A DNA stretch of 64,000 bases from Mallotus nudiflorus (taxonomy: Eukaryota; Streptophyta; Magnoliopsida; Malpighiales; Euphorbiaceae), in NCBI GenBank assembly GCA_947683625.1, contig CANTUR010000069.1, positions 5,394,001-5,458,000 on the forward strand, written 5' to 3'. The notes beneath the pieces were generated by a model. The model saw nothing but the letters and a program-made list of their open reading frames with translations, had not been told where the DNA came from and did no database searches. This document shows positions 1-12,324 of the stretch, one piece after another. Each line of letters starts with the position of its first letter. The first letter of the stretch is position 1. A program made the translations under genes and the position numbers.

Positions 1-117
1 CTAAAGGTTATTTAACATAAATAGCACTGGGTGTTTACTATGTTTCTTGACATTCAAATTCTGTTCCTATTACTAGTTCCTCTAAAAGGCTTTTAATCTG
101 TTCAATTATGTTTTCAG

Positions 118-3100
118 AATATAGTTCTTATAAGAGATCCAGAGCATTCAAGGAAATTTTATCCTCGTTTCAACCTTGAGGATACTTCAAGTTTCCAAGA
201 TCTGGATGACCACAGGTACTTTAATCATGATTGGCCCTGAATCACCCGAATTTTTTTTTTTTGTTGCATATATGAATGAAGAAACTAGAACTTTTCCATT
301 ACACTACTAAGGTAATCATGCAGAGAATTATTGACTAAACTAGAACTTTTAACTTTATACCATGAGTGCTGAGTGCTGTTCATGTCTAAGGTCAGAATTT
401 TGTTTGGTCCATAATTCTCTCCATGCTTGGCACTAGTAGCCGACAATGATGAGCTCTTGACTTTTGTACAAATGATTGTAGTGGGTTATTATAATCGTAG
501 TAATTTCTACTGCTTGGTACGCTTGTTGTTTCTGAGATGGGTTTTGCCTAATGAGTTTAGTGGCTTTTAAGATTGGTGATTTCTTTTTGGTGGTTTTGAG
601 GAGCTGACTTATTCAGTAGCAATTTAGGTGAGTCGAGATGGAAACAAAGAAGCACAATGTGGTTTTTCATTATTATTAAATTGTTGTGGGCCTAGGAGAG
701 TCAGGTTTAGCTTATGAACACACTCACATGAGTGGGGTTGGAACCTCTCGCACAAAATGAGTTAAATTGTTGAAATGCTTGATCTTCACACACATCTTAT
801 ATCTTTACTGTATGATTTCACCATCGTACTAGTGCACCTATTTCACGTTTATGCATTCTATTCAGCACATTTATATGTGTGTCCTCACTTTGTCATCTTA
901 ATATTTTGGACATGAACTTATTTATCAGTTACCATGTGTTATTGTCAGACGAAATGCAGAATTGTAACTTAACTTACTGGGTATGTTATGATTCTTTAAA
1001 GATCCTGTTGCATACCTGCACTTCAATGATCGTCCTTTCTACTGCTCCTTCCCATGATTCCTTTGTGGAACCTCAATCTTGTTTCAGTCTCCCCTTGCAT
1101 TTCTATTATCCTAATCCATATATCCTCCAGCAGTTTTACTTAATTTGAAATTCATACACTATAAGGTGCTTCTCTATCACTCAAGTTTCTCCTTTATCAG
1201 CAAAGGTTCTTATCAACCTCAAATTGGGTCTCATTTATTGGACCTATGTTTTTAAATTGGCATCATGCATCAGCTTTGTTAATTTTTCTGAATAAAATTG
1301 ATAAAATGGAAGGGCTTCAGGATGATTTTTTATGTAAGCCAATTGAAATTATTTACTCTTTTAGATTATAGTTAACAGTCTGTGCACTTTGAAATGTGTC
1401 TTTCAACACAATTATGTACTTGATAGATGCTCTGTCCATTCCAACCCCTGTCATCGAATCTGTATTAGGATGCTTTCATATTGCCTTTTCTATATTGGCA
1501 AAACATCTTTTGGAGTTTTCTTGCTTTGCCTCTTTGTACACTTCTTTATTTGCCCTCTTATGAGAAATAGTTCCTCTAGAGTAGATTTTTCAGTAGATTG
1601 TCCTAGCACGAGATGCTAAATTAATTTTCGGAGATTGCTGTGTCGAAGTTCCATGTATTCCATTGCTATATTGTCAAGATTAAAGGGTTTCATATGATGG
1701 CAGAGGTTATCCTCAACTCTGTAGCTTATAACCAAACATCCTTTCAGTGGATCCAAAAAAAGGTGATTCAGAATATCTGGTTGGAAATGAGTGCTACTTC
1801 TGTAACCCAGTTATTTGTTTGGCCTTTTTACAGATGTATGCTACAATTCTTGACTGGTGTCTCATGTTGACATGTGGTGTAGTTTGACCTTCATTTTTAA
1901 ATTCCTGCTTTCATTTCTATTCTCTCTATAATTTATTTTTCATCTGTTAGTGAATTAGATGAAGTCAATTTATCTTCTTCATTGCGTTCTACCTTTTGCT
2001 TTTTGCAAGTTCTTCAATACCTGTGCATGGAAGTTCTTAATTCCTAAATTTGCTGCAGATATTTGATAAACTATAATACAGGGGTACTTTTAAATTTGAC
2101 ATATCCATGCAACTAAATTCTTCTGACAGCAAATTGACCATACTATTCTTATCTTCTTATCTTTATGCAGCTGAAAAATGATCCATAATAAAGTTCTCAT
2201 CATATATATTTATGAAGATTGAGGAAAAACTAGAAATATAAATCAAAACTTTCCTTGCAGATATTTAGAACAAATTTTGGATGATGATATGAAAAATCTA
2301 GGATGCTTAATTGCACATTTTCTTGGCTCAAGAACTTGATTAAAACATGTTATTGTTATATCTGTATTTGTTGATGTTGAGTTCAGTACATGGACTTTTC
2401 TTTTCCTTTGTTCATTTTTATAATACTCACAATTTCTCTGATTCTAGCAATACAACATATCTCACTTGTCTTTCCTTACAGCAAAAATGTTCTAAAGAGA
2501 TTATACTATGATTACTATTTCCATCGGCAAGAAAATTTATGGCGGCAGAATGCTATGAAAACTTTGCCCGTCCTCCTGAACTCATCAGACATGTTAGCCT
2601 GTGGAGAAGATTTGGGCCTTATTCCTGCCTGTGTGAACCCTGTATGCCCATTCACTTTTAGGTGCCAACCTTGACCAACTGGTCATCTTTTATCTTTCAG
2701 TGGCTTATATAAAGTTGAACCTTTCAGGTCATGCAAGAATTGGGATTAATAGGTTTATGCATTCAACGTATGCCTAGTGAAACTGATCTGGAGTTTGGTA
2801 TTCCTTCTCAATACAGCTACATGACGGTGAGTTCCATTTCTACAGTATGTCAGTTTTTTATTATTATTATTTTCTTCTGAACTTTCTTCATGGATGCCTT
2901 GTAATTATTTAAGAGCAACTGCTAAGCCACCATTAGAAATAATGGTGAAATGTGGACTGGTATTGGTTTATTCTAGAACATTTCAAAGTGGATGCATTTT
3001 GTAAGCTAGGCTGATTATGGAAATTATCGCATAAAAAGAACTCATTAAAATGACCATTGTTGTAAATTACAAGTAAAGGTTTTTCTTTGAAAGTTTGTTT

Positions 3101-3949
3101 AAATGTTTTCCGGCCCTTTGGTGTTATTAGTGATATGCATTTTATGATTTTATCATAGGTCAAATTCTTGAATTTGAGCTTGTACTTTGATGTGCTGAGC
3201 TCCTTTGCTTTTTTGTTCAATTTGGCATGGAATATTTTCAATTTTGCTTTTTCTTCAAGCTTTCTCTCCTCCCTCTCCTCACACCCTCTTCCTTTCCCCT
3301 TCCCCTTCTGCCCTTCCTACAGTCTGCTACCAGTCTTTGGGTTTCCTTAACTCCATAATTATTCCTATGGAGGAGAATTAATTTCAAAATCAGAAATTTT
3401 ATAATCTAAGGTTTAGTGGATATTGGTTAGATTAATAGTTGGTTAAGCAGTTACTCGTTTCGAAGGAAATTAGCACACAAGTTAATTTACCCATCATGTC
3501 TTCAAATTTTTGACATTGTACTTGAATATATGTAATTCATCCCCTCCCCATGCCTTAAAATTTGATGTGTTTCACATGAGCAAGCACAAGTTATTAAACT
3601 TTCAGGATCCCTCTTTCAATGTTGTTTCTAGAGTGTGACTTAAGTTCTGTCAACAATATGAATGGTTATATGCTTCAGGTGTGTGCTCCATCATGCCATG
3701 ACTGTTCCACTTTGCGTGCTTGGTGGGAAGAAGATGAAGAAAGAAGACGTAGATTCTTCAAGAGCATGGTGGGTTCTGATGTTATGCCACCTAGTCGGTG
3801 TACTCCGGACATCACACGTTTTATCATAAGGCAACATGTTGAAGCTCCATCTATGTGGGCAATCTTCCCTCTTCAGGTACCATGACAAATTGTCGAGCAT
3901 GATATCACTCTTTGATCACAGGAATCCTGTTATGTATATAAGAGGGAAC

Positions 3950-3983
<34 letters not shown>

Positions 3984-4498
3984 AGATTGATTGATCAATA
4001 TAAATACATATGAACATTGGGGTTTATATTTAATTCAGGATTTGCTAGCATTGAAAGAAGAGTACATGACACGCCCAGCAACAGAGGAAACTATCAACGA
4101 CCCCACAAATCCAAAGCATTATTGGAGATACCGTACGTGTTTAATTTGTTTAACTCTTAAAATTGTGGATGGCATTACAACATTCTCTCCTATTTTCAGC
4201 AAATATAACAGAACTGTACTTTGTGATCATATATATATATATATATTGCCTTCCATATTCAGGTTTACATGTGACATTGGAGTCCCTTATGAAAGATAAA
4301 GAACTGAAATCGAGTATTAAAGGTCTTATACGTGGAAGTGGAAGATCACATCCTTCACTTGGAGAAACTGATGAACAGGCAAAACGAGAAGCATCTGTAT
4401 TAATCACAGGAAAGCAGCAGGTTGCTGGCAGCGAGGAAAAGGTTGTAATTACAAAACAATTAAATGGAGCTCTGACAAAGGAAAGTTTTGTTTCGTAG
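118..4498 (+). CDS. DPE2: 4-alpha-glucanotransferase DPE2, C-terminal six exons (5' part lies outside the window)
   Basis: Exons read by GT/AG borders and unbroken phase: 118-215, 2482-2641, 2728-2826, 3679-3876, 4039-4132, 4263-4498 (TAG stop 4496-4498), about 290 codons. The product is the cytosolic GH77 disproportionating enzyme that moves a glucosyl unit from starch-derived maltose onto glucan acceptors at night. The exons read as familiar DPE2 segments, e.g. LLNSSDMLACGEDLGLIPAC, CAPSCHDCSTLRAWWEEDEE and NDPTNPKHYWRYR. The Glu of GEDLG (codon 2606-2608) matches the GH77 acid/base residue, and the Asp of CHDCST (codon 3700-3702) the conserved third catalytic Asp. The nucleophile Asp and the N-terminal CBM20 domains would lie upstream of the window. 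No frameshift or premature stop is visible, so the gene looks functional. Identification is from family knowledge; exon ends are direct reading. Confidence 0.95.
216..2481 (+). other. Long DPE2 intron
   Basis: Lies between two DPE2 exons: donor after CCACAG at 216, acceptor TTCCTTACAG ending 2481. At 2266 bp it is far longer than the other visible introns (86-852 bp). It is T-rich and has stops in all frames. I recognise no transposon ends or embedded gene; the short open frames at 879-1870 have no protein-like content. Confidence 0.85.
3951..3980. repeat. (TA)n microsatellite in a DPE2 intron
   Basis: About 15 uninterrupted TA units between exons 3679-3876 and 4039-4132. A shorter TA run lies in the next intron near 4231-4247. 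Both are likely length-polymorphic. Confidence 0.9.
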
Positions 4499-4694
4499 GT
4501 CTATCAGTAATGTTTCCTATGAAGCGTGCAGACCTGAAAGAGCTGCAAGCTCATAAAAATGAGGAAACTATGGAATACAGAAGCTGTTCACATGTAGCAG
4601 CTGCTGAAATTGGCATAGTTTCTAAATTTATAGTGGCAAGTGCTTTATTCTCAACTAATAAAAAATTGGTGGGCAGTGGGCACAATTACTTGTT

Positions 4695-4700
4695 AATAAA
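4695..4700 (+). other. Candidate poly(A) signal of DPE2
   Basis: AATAAA about 200 bp after the stop codon, in T-rich sequence. This is the first exact hexamer downstream of the CDS. Plant poly(A) signals are loose, so the real 3' end may differ. Confidence 0.4.
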
Positions 4701-4776
4701 TGCAAGTTTATTGTACGAATAAGAGCTGCTTTCAGTAAATGTAAGATTATTGTGCGAATAAGAGCTGCTTTCAGTA
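4699..4776 (+). repeat. 39-bp tandem duplication in the DPE2 3' UTR region
   Basis: Two adjacent 39-bp copies (4699-4737 and 4738-4776), each ending GAATAAGAGCTGCTTTCAGTA and differing at a few bases. It overlaps the candidate poly(A) signal, so it may alter 3'-end choice. Confidence 0.85.
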
Positions 4777-4929
4777 AGCTTAGTAGATCTTATTTTTATT
4801 ATCTTAAAAAAAAGCTGCTATTGGTGAGTTTTTATCCTTTTTTTTTTCTTTTTTTACAGCTGTTTTCATCCTTTACTATTTTTGTGTTGTTGAAATTCTT
4901 TTTTTATTAATTGGGTATTTTTAGTTTCA

Positions 4930-5160
4930 TTTTCACTATTTGTACTAAAAATTACAACATTTTAGAACTTTTACATATATATACTAAACTTTAAAATTTG
5001 GTAAAATTAATCCAATTTGATATATTATTTATAATTTTACCATAATTGCAATTTAAGAAAAAAAAAATTAAAAGCTAAAATATGCACAATATTTGAGGTG
5101 GATTAACTAATTTAATTATTATGGTTTCGTATCTATATGAAGGCTTAAAATAAATTTGCA
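4930..5160. mobile_element. Partial MITE, same family as the one at 51370-52130
   Basis: Contains the arm motif ACTAAACTTTAAAATTTGG followed by an AATCCAATTTGA block, then a GTGGATTAACTAA...GAAGGCTTA stretch. These match the inner arm and the spacer (reverse-complemented) of the intact copy at 51.4-52.1 kb. Only one arm is clear here, so the copy is truncated or decayed. It lies just downstream of DPE2. Confidence 0.55.
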
Positions 5161-5179
5161 AAAGTTGTGTTTTTTTTAT

Positions 5180-5440
5180 TAGTATGTCTTAAATGATAGG
5201 GATAATTACCCGGAGCTCTAAGTTTGACCAAAATGTTTTCATTTGTACTTTCTGATTTTTTTTTTTTTATCATGCTTAACCCCTCAGCTTTTCATGTTTA
5301 TTTTTTTTTCTTTTCATTTTAAAAGTTTTTTTTCTTGTTATTATTTTTATTATTATTACTATTATTATTTCATAACTATTTTATTTTTCATATTATTTTA
5401 TTTTCATCAAAGTCAGAGTGCAAAACTAAGGGGACAAAAA
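5180..5440. other. T-rich intergenic DNA, no gene
   Basis: Long T and TTA runs; the open frame at 5243-5443 is a low-complexity product of the T tracts (poly-Phe/Tyr) and not a gene. Confidence 0.8.
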
Positions 5441-5880
5441 TAATATTTTTTTTAATATTTTTTTAGTTGTTTTGATTGATTCATTTTCAATTTTATAAGA
5501 TTGTTTTTCTAGTTGTTTATCGGTTGATTCATTTTGAATTTTATGAGATTATTTTTGGTTGGTTCATTTTTAGTTTTATGTGTTTTTTTTTCTCGTTGGT
5601 TGGTTCATTTTTAGTTTTATGAGATGATTTTTTTTGGTTGTTTTGGTTATTTTTGTTGTTGTTTTGGTTGTTTTTGTTTGTTTTGTCGGTTTTGTTGTTG
5701 TTGTTGTTGTTTTGGCCGGTTCAATTTTAGTTTTATGAGGTTGTTTTGTTTATTTTTTCAGTTATTTTCCTAGTTGTTTTTGGTTGGTTTAATTTCAATT
5801 TTATGAGATTGTTTTTCTGATTGTATTTTGTCATTTTTTTTGTTGTTTTTTTAGTTTTTTTTAAAATTTTTTTGGCGGTT
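5440..5880. repeat. Degenerate T-rich minisatellite
   Basis: Repeats of a loose unit of about 45-60 bp built from TTCATTTTNAATTTTATGAGATT followed by TTTTT-GTTG-rich filler, with (TTG)n stretches near 5690-5712. The open frame on the minus strand (5733-5948) is a shadow of this repeat. Confidence 0.7.
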
Positions 5881-6720
5881 GTTTTACAAATAGATATTTG
5901 GTCAAAATCAAATAAAAGATGCTGATGTGAACATCTATAAAATGTCAAATTTATCTTTTATATTGTAAAATTTATGAAGTTCTATTGGTATAAAAAAATT
6001 CAAAAACAATTTTATCCAAATTGAAATTGTAGTAAGTCATGGCAGGCTTTAGACAAGATTGAAATTGCCATCGTGGTACTTCAAGCTAGACCGAAATTGT
6101 TTTTAGCCATCGTTGGTCTTCATATGAGATTGAAAATGTCATTAGTCATTGAAGGGCTTCAAACGAGATTGAAAATGTCGTCAACCATTGTAGAGTTTTA
6201 AACAAGATTCAAATTGTCGCCATCCATTGCCAGTTGTTTTATAAATGGATAGTTGGTCAAAATCAAATAAAAAATGTTGATGTGAACATCTATAAAATGT
6301 CAAAATTTTCTTTTATATTGTAAAATTTATAAAGTTCTATTGGTGTAAAAAATTCAAAAACAATTTTATCCAAATTGAAATTGAAATTGCAGTCAATCAT
6401 CGTGGGCTTTAGACAAGAGTGAAATTGCCATTGTGGTACTTCAAGCCAGATTGAAATTGTTTTCAGCTATCGCTGGTCTTCGGACAAGAATGAAATTGTC
6501 ATTAGTTATTGGGGGGCTTTAAACGAGATTGAAATTGTCGTCAGCCATTGTAGAGTTTTAAACAAGATTGAAATTGTCGTTAGACATTGCGAAAATTCAT
6601 ACTTGAAATTGTTGTTAGCCATGGCGGGGCTTCGAACAAGATTGAAACTATCGTCAGCCATCATTGGGATTTAGACGTGATTGAAATTGTTGTCAGTTTG
6701 TAATGCATTAAGACTCAAAA
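5878..6720. repeat. 355-bp tandem duplication with nested ~40-bp repeats
   Basis: Two long units start near 5878 and 6233 (period about 355 bp). Each begins with a GTTTTA(C/T)AAATNGATA block and GGTCAAAATCAAATAAAA, and carries an inner array of degenerate 40-45 bp repeats around GATTGAAATTGTCGTCAGCC. A partial third array runs to about 6700. No coding sense is visible. Confidence 0.85.
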
Positions 6721-7560
6721 ATGAATCTAACAAGGTTCATATTTGATAATCTAACATTTTATTCTTTATCATAAAAATTAGGAATTTTGATTTTTTAGAA
6801 TTTTTTGTAAAAACAAACTAGAAAATGAAAAATTTCATAGATTTTGATAGAAAATCCAAGAGGGAGTTATTTAACAAGAAATTACATGAAAATATGCAAC
6901 TAGAATGAATAATATACATACCTTTAAAGTTTATTCTACAGGGGCTTCTTGTAAATTTTCATTCCTTCATATACCTTTTTGTAATTTTTGCTTTTTCTTC
7001 TTCTTTTTACATATATACATCAATTTGCTTTCATTTGGTCATTTAGTCTTTTTTTCTTATTCTCTCTGAACACATTGTTAGTTAGCGTAACTATAGATGG
7101 CTGAACAGAGGACTCCGTTACCTTTCAGATTTGCTTTGGTAAACCCATTGGTTAGAAAATGTAGTGGATTACAACTTCCAACCATCAAACTTTGTGGAGA
7201 ATCTCACCCTTTGCTCTTGATCTTTCTCACCATATTTGCACTGATTAAGTTAGTTTTCTTGCAATTTCTTTATTAATTTTAACTTTCTAGGCATTTAGGA
7301 TGATAATTTAGGTTAGGTTTGATGTTTAGGAAGTGTTTTGGTTGAGTTTTTATGATTTGCATGCAAAATTTTGGCCTAGAAAGATGAACAGCCGGTTTTG
7401 GACATGAACGACTGATTTTAGGCGGTGTTTGAGTCCGGCTATTCATCTTCCAAATCCGGTTATTCTTCATTTTTCGCACTGAAAATGAAGATTTCAGATA
7501 GTAAAGGCTATGTCTGATGTTTCTTTGGTGTTTTCGTGTTTTAGCTTTCTAGTGTAGTGT
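6720..7560. other. Intergenic DNA, no gene recognised
   Basis: AT-rich sequence with no domain-like reading frame and no LTR ends that I can define. The minus-strand open frame at 7279-7479 is short and unrecognised. Confidence 0.6.
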
Positions 7561-8830
7561 TTATTAGGGGTGACGGGGAACTTCGGACAGGCTCGTTCGT
7601 GGTTCTATTCCCTTTCGAGATCAGTGCAATCTGAAGTTACTGTCCCCAGTTTTAGTGACTTTCTTTCTATTCTTCCACTCAAGAGTTGACAGACTAGGAA
7701 CCATGTAAAATTGAGAGCTCTCCTTAAGAGGTGGCAGAATACTACTCATACCTTTCATTTCAAGTTTGGGGAGATTACTCTTAATCCAATGATTTTCATC
7801 TCATCACTGGGCAGGCTTCCCTTTAGTGACATACCTGTGCCCTTTGATGCGCATCTCTACCCGCCTTGTTTAGACAACAAGGCTAAGAGGTATATTACTA
7901 TACTGCTAGGTCATCCCTTTTCTTCTCTTAGTCACAAGGTATATTACTATACTGCTCCGAGACTTGGATGCTGTCGGCAGTTATGACTGGGGTGGTGCAA
8001 CCTTAGCCCACTTATATGGTTGTATGGATAAGGTGTGCCGTGATCACATTCATCTGTACATCACTTTATTCTGTCTGTATTTTTTAGAGGAATTTATTCT
8101 TACATAATTGCTTTATTTCAGATTTGGGCCTATGAGTACGACATTTTTTCGCTCCATAGATGACTCTTGATGATGATGGTGAGGTCTTGAGATTTCGAGG
8201 AGGATTTGGTATCTCAGTGCTTGTTTCGACACTTGCAAGGATCTAACGAGCCACCGCAATCACCATAACAACTTGTGTTTTCAAGAGGGAAGTGTTTTGT
8301 AAAATAAAAAAATGCAACGTACTTAAAATTTTATTTACAATATTAATTGACTGTTACCTTTATTGCAAAGTCGAGTTAAGCCCTTTGGTGTAGATTTTAA
8401 GGCTTCTAGGCTAGTTGATGCCCTTGGGATGAGGCGTCTGTTATTCGAGGGGCCTTTTCTGTTGTAGTTGGTTCCTTGGAGAGCGTCTATGGCAATAGGG
8501 GGATGGTCCCCATGATCGACGTGTTCCTTATCTCCCTCCTTCTACCATGACTACTACTTGATCAATCACCGGTCGAGATGTAGAGCTTTTGCACATGGGC
8601 TTCCCATGTGACATGTTTGTGGAGCCTTTTCAGGAGCTAGCCTACGTCCGTTTGATCAGGAGTCGACTTCTTCAGAACATTCTAGACAATGTTTACCCTA
8701 GTATGGCCAGTTTTGTATTTGATGCTCCTGAGGTATTTTATTTTCCTTTATTTAACTGTCCTTTATTTGATTCTTGACAATGACTTTAATCTTTGTGAAG
8801 GCCCACAAGAGAGTGTGCGGTGAGTTAAGT
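7560..8830 (+). pseudogene. Decayed plant-mobile-domain-like coding sequence
   Basis: In shifting frames of the + strand one reads LLKRWQNTTHTFHFKFGEIT, then PVPFDAHLYPP, KRYITILLGHPF, YDWGGATLAHLYGCMDK and IWAYEYD. This order (W...TFH...GE.T...PFD...LLG...WGGA.L..LY...WAYE) resembles the plant mobile domain (PMD) of MAIL-type proteins and Mutator/Ty3-associated transposon proteins. At least one frameshift (near 7795) and stops separate the blocks. A 20-bp stretch is repeated at about 7889 and 7938. No TIRs or TSD were found. The assignment is from motif memory and should be tested by profile search. Confidence 0.45.
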
Positions 8831-10118
8831 TTTTAGGCAGAGTTTACCATTCACTGTCATAGCATTAACATAATGCTCGGTGAGTTATCTCGGGGAGTAG
8901 ACTTGGAGTTTTCGATGCTCGTTCTCAAGCATGAGTTAGAGGTTTATGAGGAGCTTGCCCCATTCACTTATTATCTTATAGGTTTTACACCTGCAGGCAC
9001 CATTCATGTGAGAAATCCTAAAAATTCATCTTGAAAATTGGTCAGTTTATTTATATCAACAAACCAATAGATAAACAAGTGTTTATTCCTATCTACATGT
9101 GAATGCAGGTCAGCAGGTCTACTACTGAGAAGTTAATGTGCGGATTGTACAACGCTAGGAGTCTTATTTTTCTAGAGTGAACAAGAATAATAAACTTCTA
9201 AATTATTCATGAATGCATATGCATGAATGTAAATGCACAAGTGTATGAATGTCTATGTATAAATGCATGAATGCCTAAATGAACATTTTATTCTGCTAAT
9301 CAATAACTAATCCCCTTTGTGTCTCATTTGCAGGAGTTATTCTCTTAGAATCAGAGATACAAGTGAGAGATTCATAAGTTGAGGCAACAGCTTGCGAGGA
9401 GTCCAAAAACCCATTACCCTACTTCCATTCTCACTTTCTTTCTTTGTTCGTCATGATGTATTTTTTATGATCCTACTTTGAACCTTTTAAACTTGTAATA
9501 TCAATATCTTCTGTGCTTTATGGACACGTTATTATGCTTGGAAAATTGATTATATTACCCATGGAGGGATTTATAATGAAAAACATACATCATGTAACCA
9601 TTATCAGATTAGTATATTTAAGTTTACTAATTACATGTCCTCTTAAATATGAATATAAATTTCAAGGATTTTGAAGTATAAGTGACAAAATGTAAAGGTT
9701 TGAAATGTTACAGAATAAAAAAGGTAATTAGGAAATGTATTTATTTTGAGAACAATGGAGATACAGATATGAATATAATATCAAAAGATATAATTATTGA
9801 TCAATAAGAAAAAGAAAAAGTGTTTATTTTTTTGAATCATAATTTCTCTTACATAGTTTCAATGCTCAAATTGGCACCACAAAATGCATACACCATAGCA
9901 TATTCAACTTAAAAACTATTCATACTGAATTATAAAAGGGATGAATGATATAGAATCGCTTCAAGATCAATCAATTGGCAAACGGAATTTCTAATAATGT
10001 CAATTAACTCTTTAAAGTTTTCTAACTAACATAACTCTCAAAATCCCTTATTGTTGCTTAAGCTGCCCTTTCAGGATTTCAACTTAACTGAATATTTTAC
10101 TCTAACGTTTGCCTAAGT
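8830..10118. other. Intergenic DNA, no gene recognised
   Basis: AT-rich sequence; apart from the ATGAATGC-type repeat at 9208-9290 I see no domain, LTR end or RNA gene. Confidence 0.6.
9208..9290. repeat. Degenerate ATGAATGC/TATGAATG short tandem repeat
   Basis: About ten loosely repeated 7-12 bp words containing GAATG or AATGCA in 80 bp. No further significance is visible. Confidence 0.6.
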
Positions 10119-10522
10119 TGTCACGATCCAAACTGAGAGTTATGACCGGCGCTAAGGAACATAAATTCTTTCAAATCCGGAACTCGTAGCAAGCCTTAGA
10201 AATAAAAAGCATGCAATAAATAAATAAAAATACGCCAAAATTAAAATCTTAAATTGATATAAAATAAATACTTAATGTCATAACATAAAATAAAATATCT
10301 CTATACAAAATTTAGAGAAAGGTCTCAAACATAAAAACAACATTCTACAGATACAAAACACTACTACTGCAGTTTTCTAGAATACAATAAAGTTTAGATA
10401 AATAATTTACATAATTTAGTCGGGGTTGAAGAAGTTCGGTGTAGAGGTCTACTACTGAGGTCTAAAGACGAGGAATCTCCTGAAAAAAATATTGAGGGGA
10501 GTCAGACCTCATTGAGTGAATT

Positions 10523-10573
<51 letters not shown>

Positions 10574-10594
10574 ATCTAAGACATATACAGTCAG

Positions 10595-10627
<33 letters not shown>

Positions 10628-12324
10628 CATACACGCATTTCACACAGATATTAAAATCCAATTTTATATATATTGAAATGCAGAAAACATGTATTTAGGT
10701 GAAGGATCAAATAGAACCCTAAAACAATCGCAACCTCAAACAAATATCTCACTAGCCACGCAAGCTTACTTAATTTCAAATAAATTCTCTTATTCCATTT
10801 TGGACAATAGATTGGCCTCGAGGCACTAAGTCAACCGAACTCCAACAGTCTCACTATCAGTGTGATTGGCCTCGAGACACTGGGTCAACCGAGCTCTAGT
10901 AACCACACTAATCACTTATATCAAATCTCAAATAATCAATCAATCAAATTCTCTTCAAATAATTCTCACAATACAAACCATAAAGTCTAACGAACCGGTA
11001 CGTACACAGTCTTAGTGCAGCCCACTAGATAACATGTTCTATTGATATCCTTCGAATAAAAATGTATATTTATGGAAAATAAAGAAATGTATAATTAAAC
11101 ATAAATAACATTCATAACAAAGAAATATTCCATATATATACCAAAAATATACCGAAAATATACTAAATATATTTCAAGTATATATATGCTACATATAACC
11201 AAAATCAACCATAAATATACTGAATATATATGACACATATATACCAAATATACTTAAAATATACCAAAAGTATACCAAAAATATACTTATTCATTTAATA
11301 AAATAATTTATGTTTAAACTCATATTAAAATATGAAAACTTATAATCATGCATCTACATGCAATGTATATATAAAATAATAACTCACAAGTTTGCACTCC
11401 TCGAAACTGGTTCGACAGGCCCGGTCCAATAGGCCTTGGTCTTGGTGCAGCTAGAAAATAAATAATAATAACAATTAGAATAAATTTCTAACTTATACTT
11501 CTAAAGGAGACTCGATCTAGAAATACAAAACTCAGACAAATACAGAAATTCAGGATCAACCCGACCTTACGTTTTACGAGAATTCTACCGAAAATTTGGC
11601 AGAACTTCCTTTGTAAAATGGACATCTCTCTACTAGAAAGTAGAGCTGATCCTGTAAGAAAAATACATTTCTAAAACACAAGACTCAACACCGCAGGTTA
11701 AGACTCCGAACTGCATAATTTTCCAACCGAGGTTCACAATTCACCAAAATACTAATAAAATAATAAATATACTAAAAATCATTAAATTCCATAAATGTCC
11801 ATAAAATACCAATATATAATATATTTAAACATTAAAACACTAAATATAATTATTTTCACAATAATTAAATAAAATCTCAAATAATAATATAATATTAATC
11901 AAAATCAAAATTTTCAATAATTCAACATAAAATAGTAAAAATTTACTTTTATATATTCAAATAGCTTAAATATATATTAAAAGTAATTAAAAATCCATTT
12001 AATCACCAAAATAGTAAGTAATATATTATTTGAATATAATTTTCAAAAATTAGTATTAATTAGTTAAAAAATAGTAAATAATATATAAAAATCATTTTAA
12101 TAACCTATATACTTCTAAAATCATTTAAAACACATTATTTAACTATAATTTCCACAAAATTACACAATTAACTCATAAATACGAAATTCACATAATATAA
12201 ATAATATTCTCAAAAATTATATAAATTAACCAAAAATTATTTTAGTAATTCTAAAATTATTAACTCAAATTACTAACACTAATTTAACTAAATTTTCATT
12301 AAAACTAATTAATTAACATAATTA
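10119..12324 (-). mobile_element. Probable 3' LTR and adjoining AT-rich DNA of a minus-strand Ty3/gypsy element
   Basis: The left end reads TGTCACGATCC...GACCGGCGC on the + strand, i.e. GGGTCGTGACA-like on the minus strand, a common end of plant Tekay/Del-type LTRs. The block directly follows the truncated pol at 12325-14010. It holds (TA)n at about 10523-10570, (CA)n at about 10596-10618, and diverged TATACCAAAAA repeats at about 11125-11290. The inner LTR border is not resolved because integrase has been deleted at the junction near 12325. Confidence 0.45.
10810..10917. repeat. Two-copy 54-bp tandem repeat inside the LTR-like block
   Basis: Units starting at 10810 and 10864 both begin GATTGGCCTCGAG and continue with GTCAACCGA. 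They are GC-richer than their surroundings and may be U3 or leader repeats of the gypsy element. Confidence 0.75.

Noticed and set aside
879..1870. Short + strand frames between DPE2 exons
   Set aside because: They lie inside the DPE2 intron, have no protein-like content and no splice support.
3168..3350. 60-codon + strand frame rich in Ser/Phe/Pro
   Set aside because: Pyrimidine-rich intron sequence ahead of the DPE2 exon at 3679.
5440..6720. CRISPR-like array
   Set aside because: Repeats are degenerate and contiguous with no unique spacers, in plant nuclear DNA.
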